Assembly (NCBI GenBank): GCA_023249695.1
Contig: JAHFCD010000060.1
Coordinates: 1-8,856, forward strand
Direction: 5' to 3'
DNA length: 8,856 nucleotides
Source of the DNA: Elusimicrobiota bacterium
Lineage (GTDB): Bacteria; Elusimicrobiota; Elusimicrobia; UBA1565; UBA9628
Shown here: positions 8,610 through 8,856 of the stretch, in pieces
How the letters are laid out: every line of letters starts with the position of its first letter
How positions within the stretch are numbered: position 1 is the stretch's first letter
Notes under the pieces: model-generated
The model's input: only the letters and a program-made list of their open reading frames with translations
What the model was told of the DNA's origin: nothing
Databases searched by the model: none
Made by a program: the position numbers and the translations under genes

Positions 8610-8856
8610 ATGAGCGCGCCGGCCAAATGTCCTCAGTGCGGCACCAAGCTTCAGCCCGATTGGGAGTCCTGCCCCAACTGCCCGATGTCCTTCCTGGACG
8701 CCCCGCCCGAGAAAACCGCGTTCCAGAACGACAACTTCCGCAACGTCGGCATCCCGATCCTCTTTTTCGGCGGGCTCGCTTCCTTCATCTGGGTGTTCAG
8801 CCAGTACATGTGGCGGACCGCCGAGGAAGGCGCGACGACCATGACGGCCGATCTGA
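8610..8856 (+). CDS. Zinc-ribbon protein with one membrane segment, partial (C-terminus outside window)
   Basis: From ATG 8610 the frame is open for 82 codons to the window edge. I do not recognise it. Cys7-Pro-Gln-Cys10 and Cys21-Pro-Asn-Cys24 form a zinc-ribbon pair of the kind found at the N-terminus of many small bacterial membrane proteins. Residues about 46-67 (VGIPILFFGG onwards) are a hydrophobic, aromatic-rich stretch that should span the membrane. The start lies 12 nt after serA with no terminator between, so it is probably the next gene of the operon. There is no good Shine-Dalgarno sequence. Codon use and the two Cys pairs support a real gene; function is unknown. Confidence 0.75.
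   Translation, partial: MSAPAKCPQCGTKLQPDWESCPNCPMSFLDAPPEKTAFQNDNFRNVGIPILFFGGLASFIWVFSQYMWRTAEEGATTMTADL

Overview
The window is about two-thirds G+C, with strong G/C preference at third codon positions throughout, and holds ordinary bacterial chromosome rather than a mobile region. There are no integrases, transposases, phage genes or CRISPR arrays. The set of genes (tRNA-Lys, tRNA-Leu, tig, clpP, lon, a class V aminotransferase, serA, plus two membrane proteins of unknown function) suits a free-living high-GC bacterium. I suspect a less-studied phylum, possibly a high-GC member of Elusimicrobiota, from the odd divergent gene and the missing clpX. That is a low-confidence guess and no 16S rRNA is present to test it.

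Layout. Positions 1-1097 (minus strand) carry the 5' part of an uncharacterised protein: an N-terminal GYF_2-like module, a long coiled coil, a Pro/Ala/Ser-rich linker and a membrane segment. It runs off the left edge. Positions 1098-1260 are a divergent promoter region with one apparent promoter facing left and two facing right. A tRNA-Lys(CUU) gene (1261-1332), a probable terminator and a tRNA-Leu(UAG) gene (1387-1467) follow. The trigger factor gene tig (1492-2766) starts only 24 nt after the tRNA-Leu and ends in a strong intrinsic terminator (2789-2820). From 2838 a second unit begins with its own promoter: clpP (2873-3499), lon (3496-5916), a class V aminotransferase (5913-7001), serA (7002-8597) and a partial zinc-ribbon membrane protein (8610-8856). 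The first four of these overlap by 4 bp or abut exactly, so they are almost certainly one translationally coupled operon.

How the genes fit together. Trigger factor folds nascent chains, while ClpP and Lon remove damaged or regulatory proteins. The usual ClpP partner ClpX, commonly encoded between clpP and lon, is absent here, so the Clp ATPase must come from elsewhere. SerA makes 3-phosphohydroxypyruvate, and the neighbouring aminotransferase could convert it to phosphoserine or use serine/alanine with glyoxylate or pyruvate. The operon therefore joins protein quality control to serine metabolism.

The most notable observations are a ClpP whose catalytic Asp position appears to hold Asn (Ser103-His128-Asn179), a clpP promoter placed so that transcription should start at the ATG itself, loss of clpX from an otherwise conserved cluster, and a trigger factor with a shortened FKBP domain. 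I found no clearly new multi-gene defence or mobile system.
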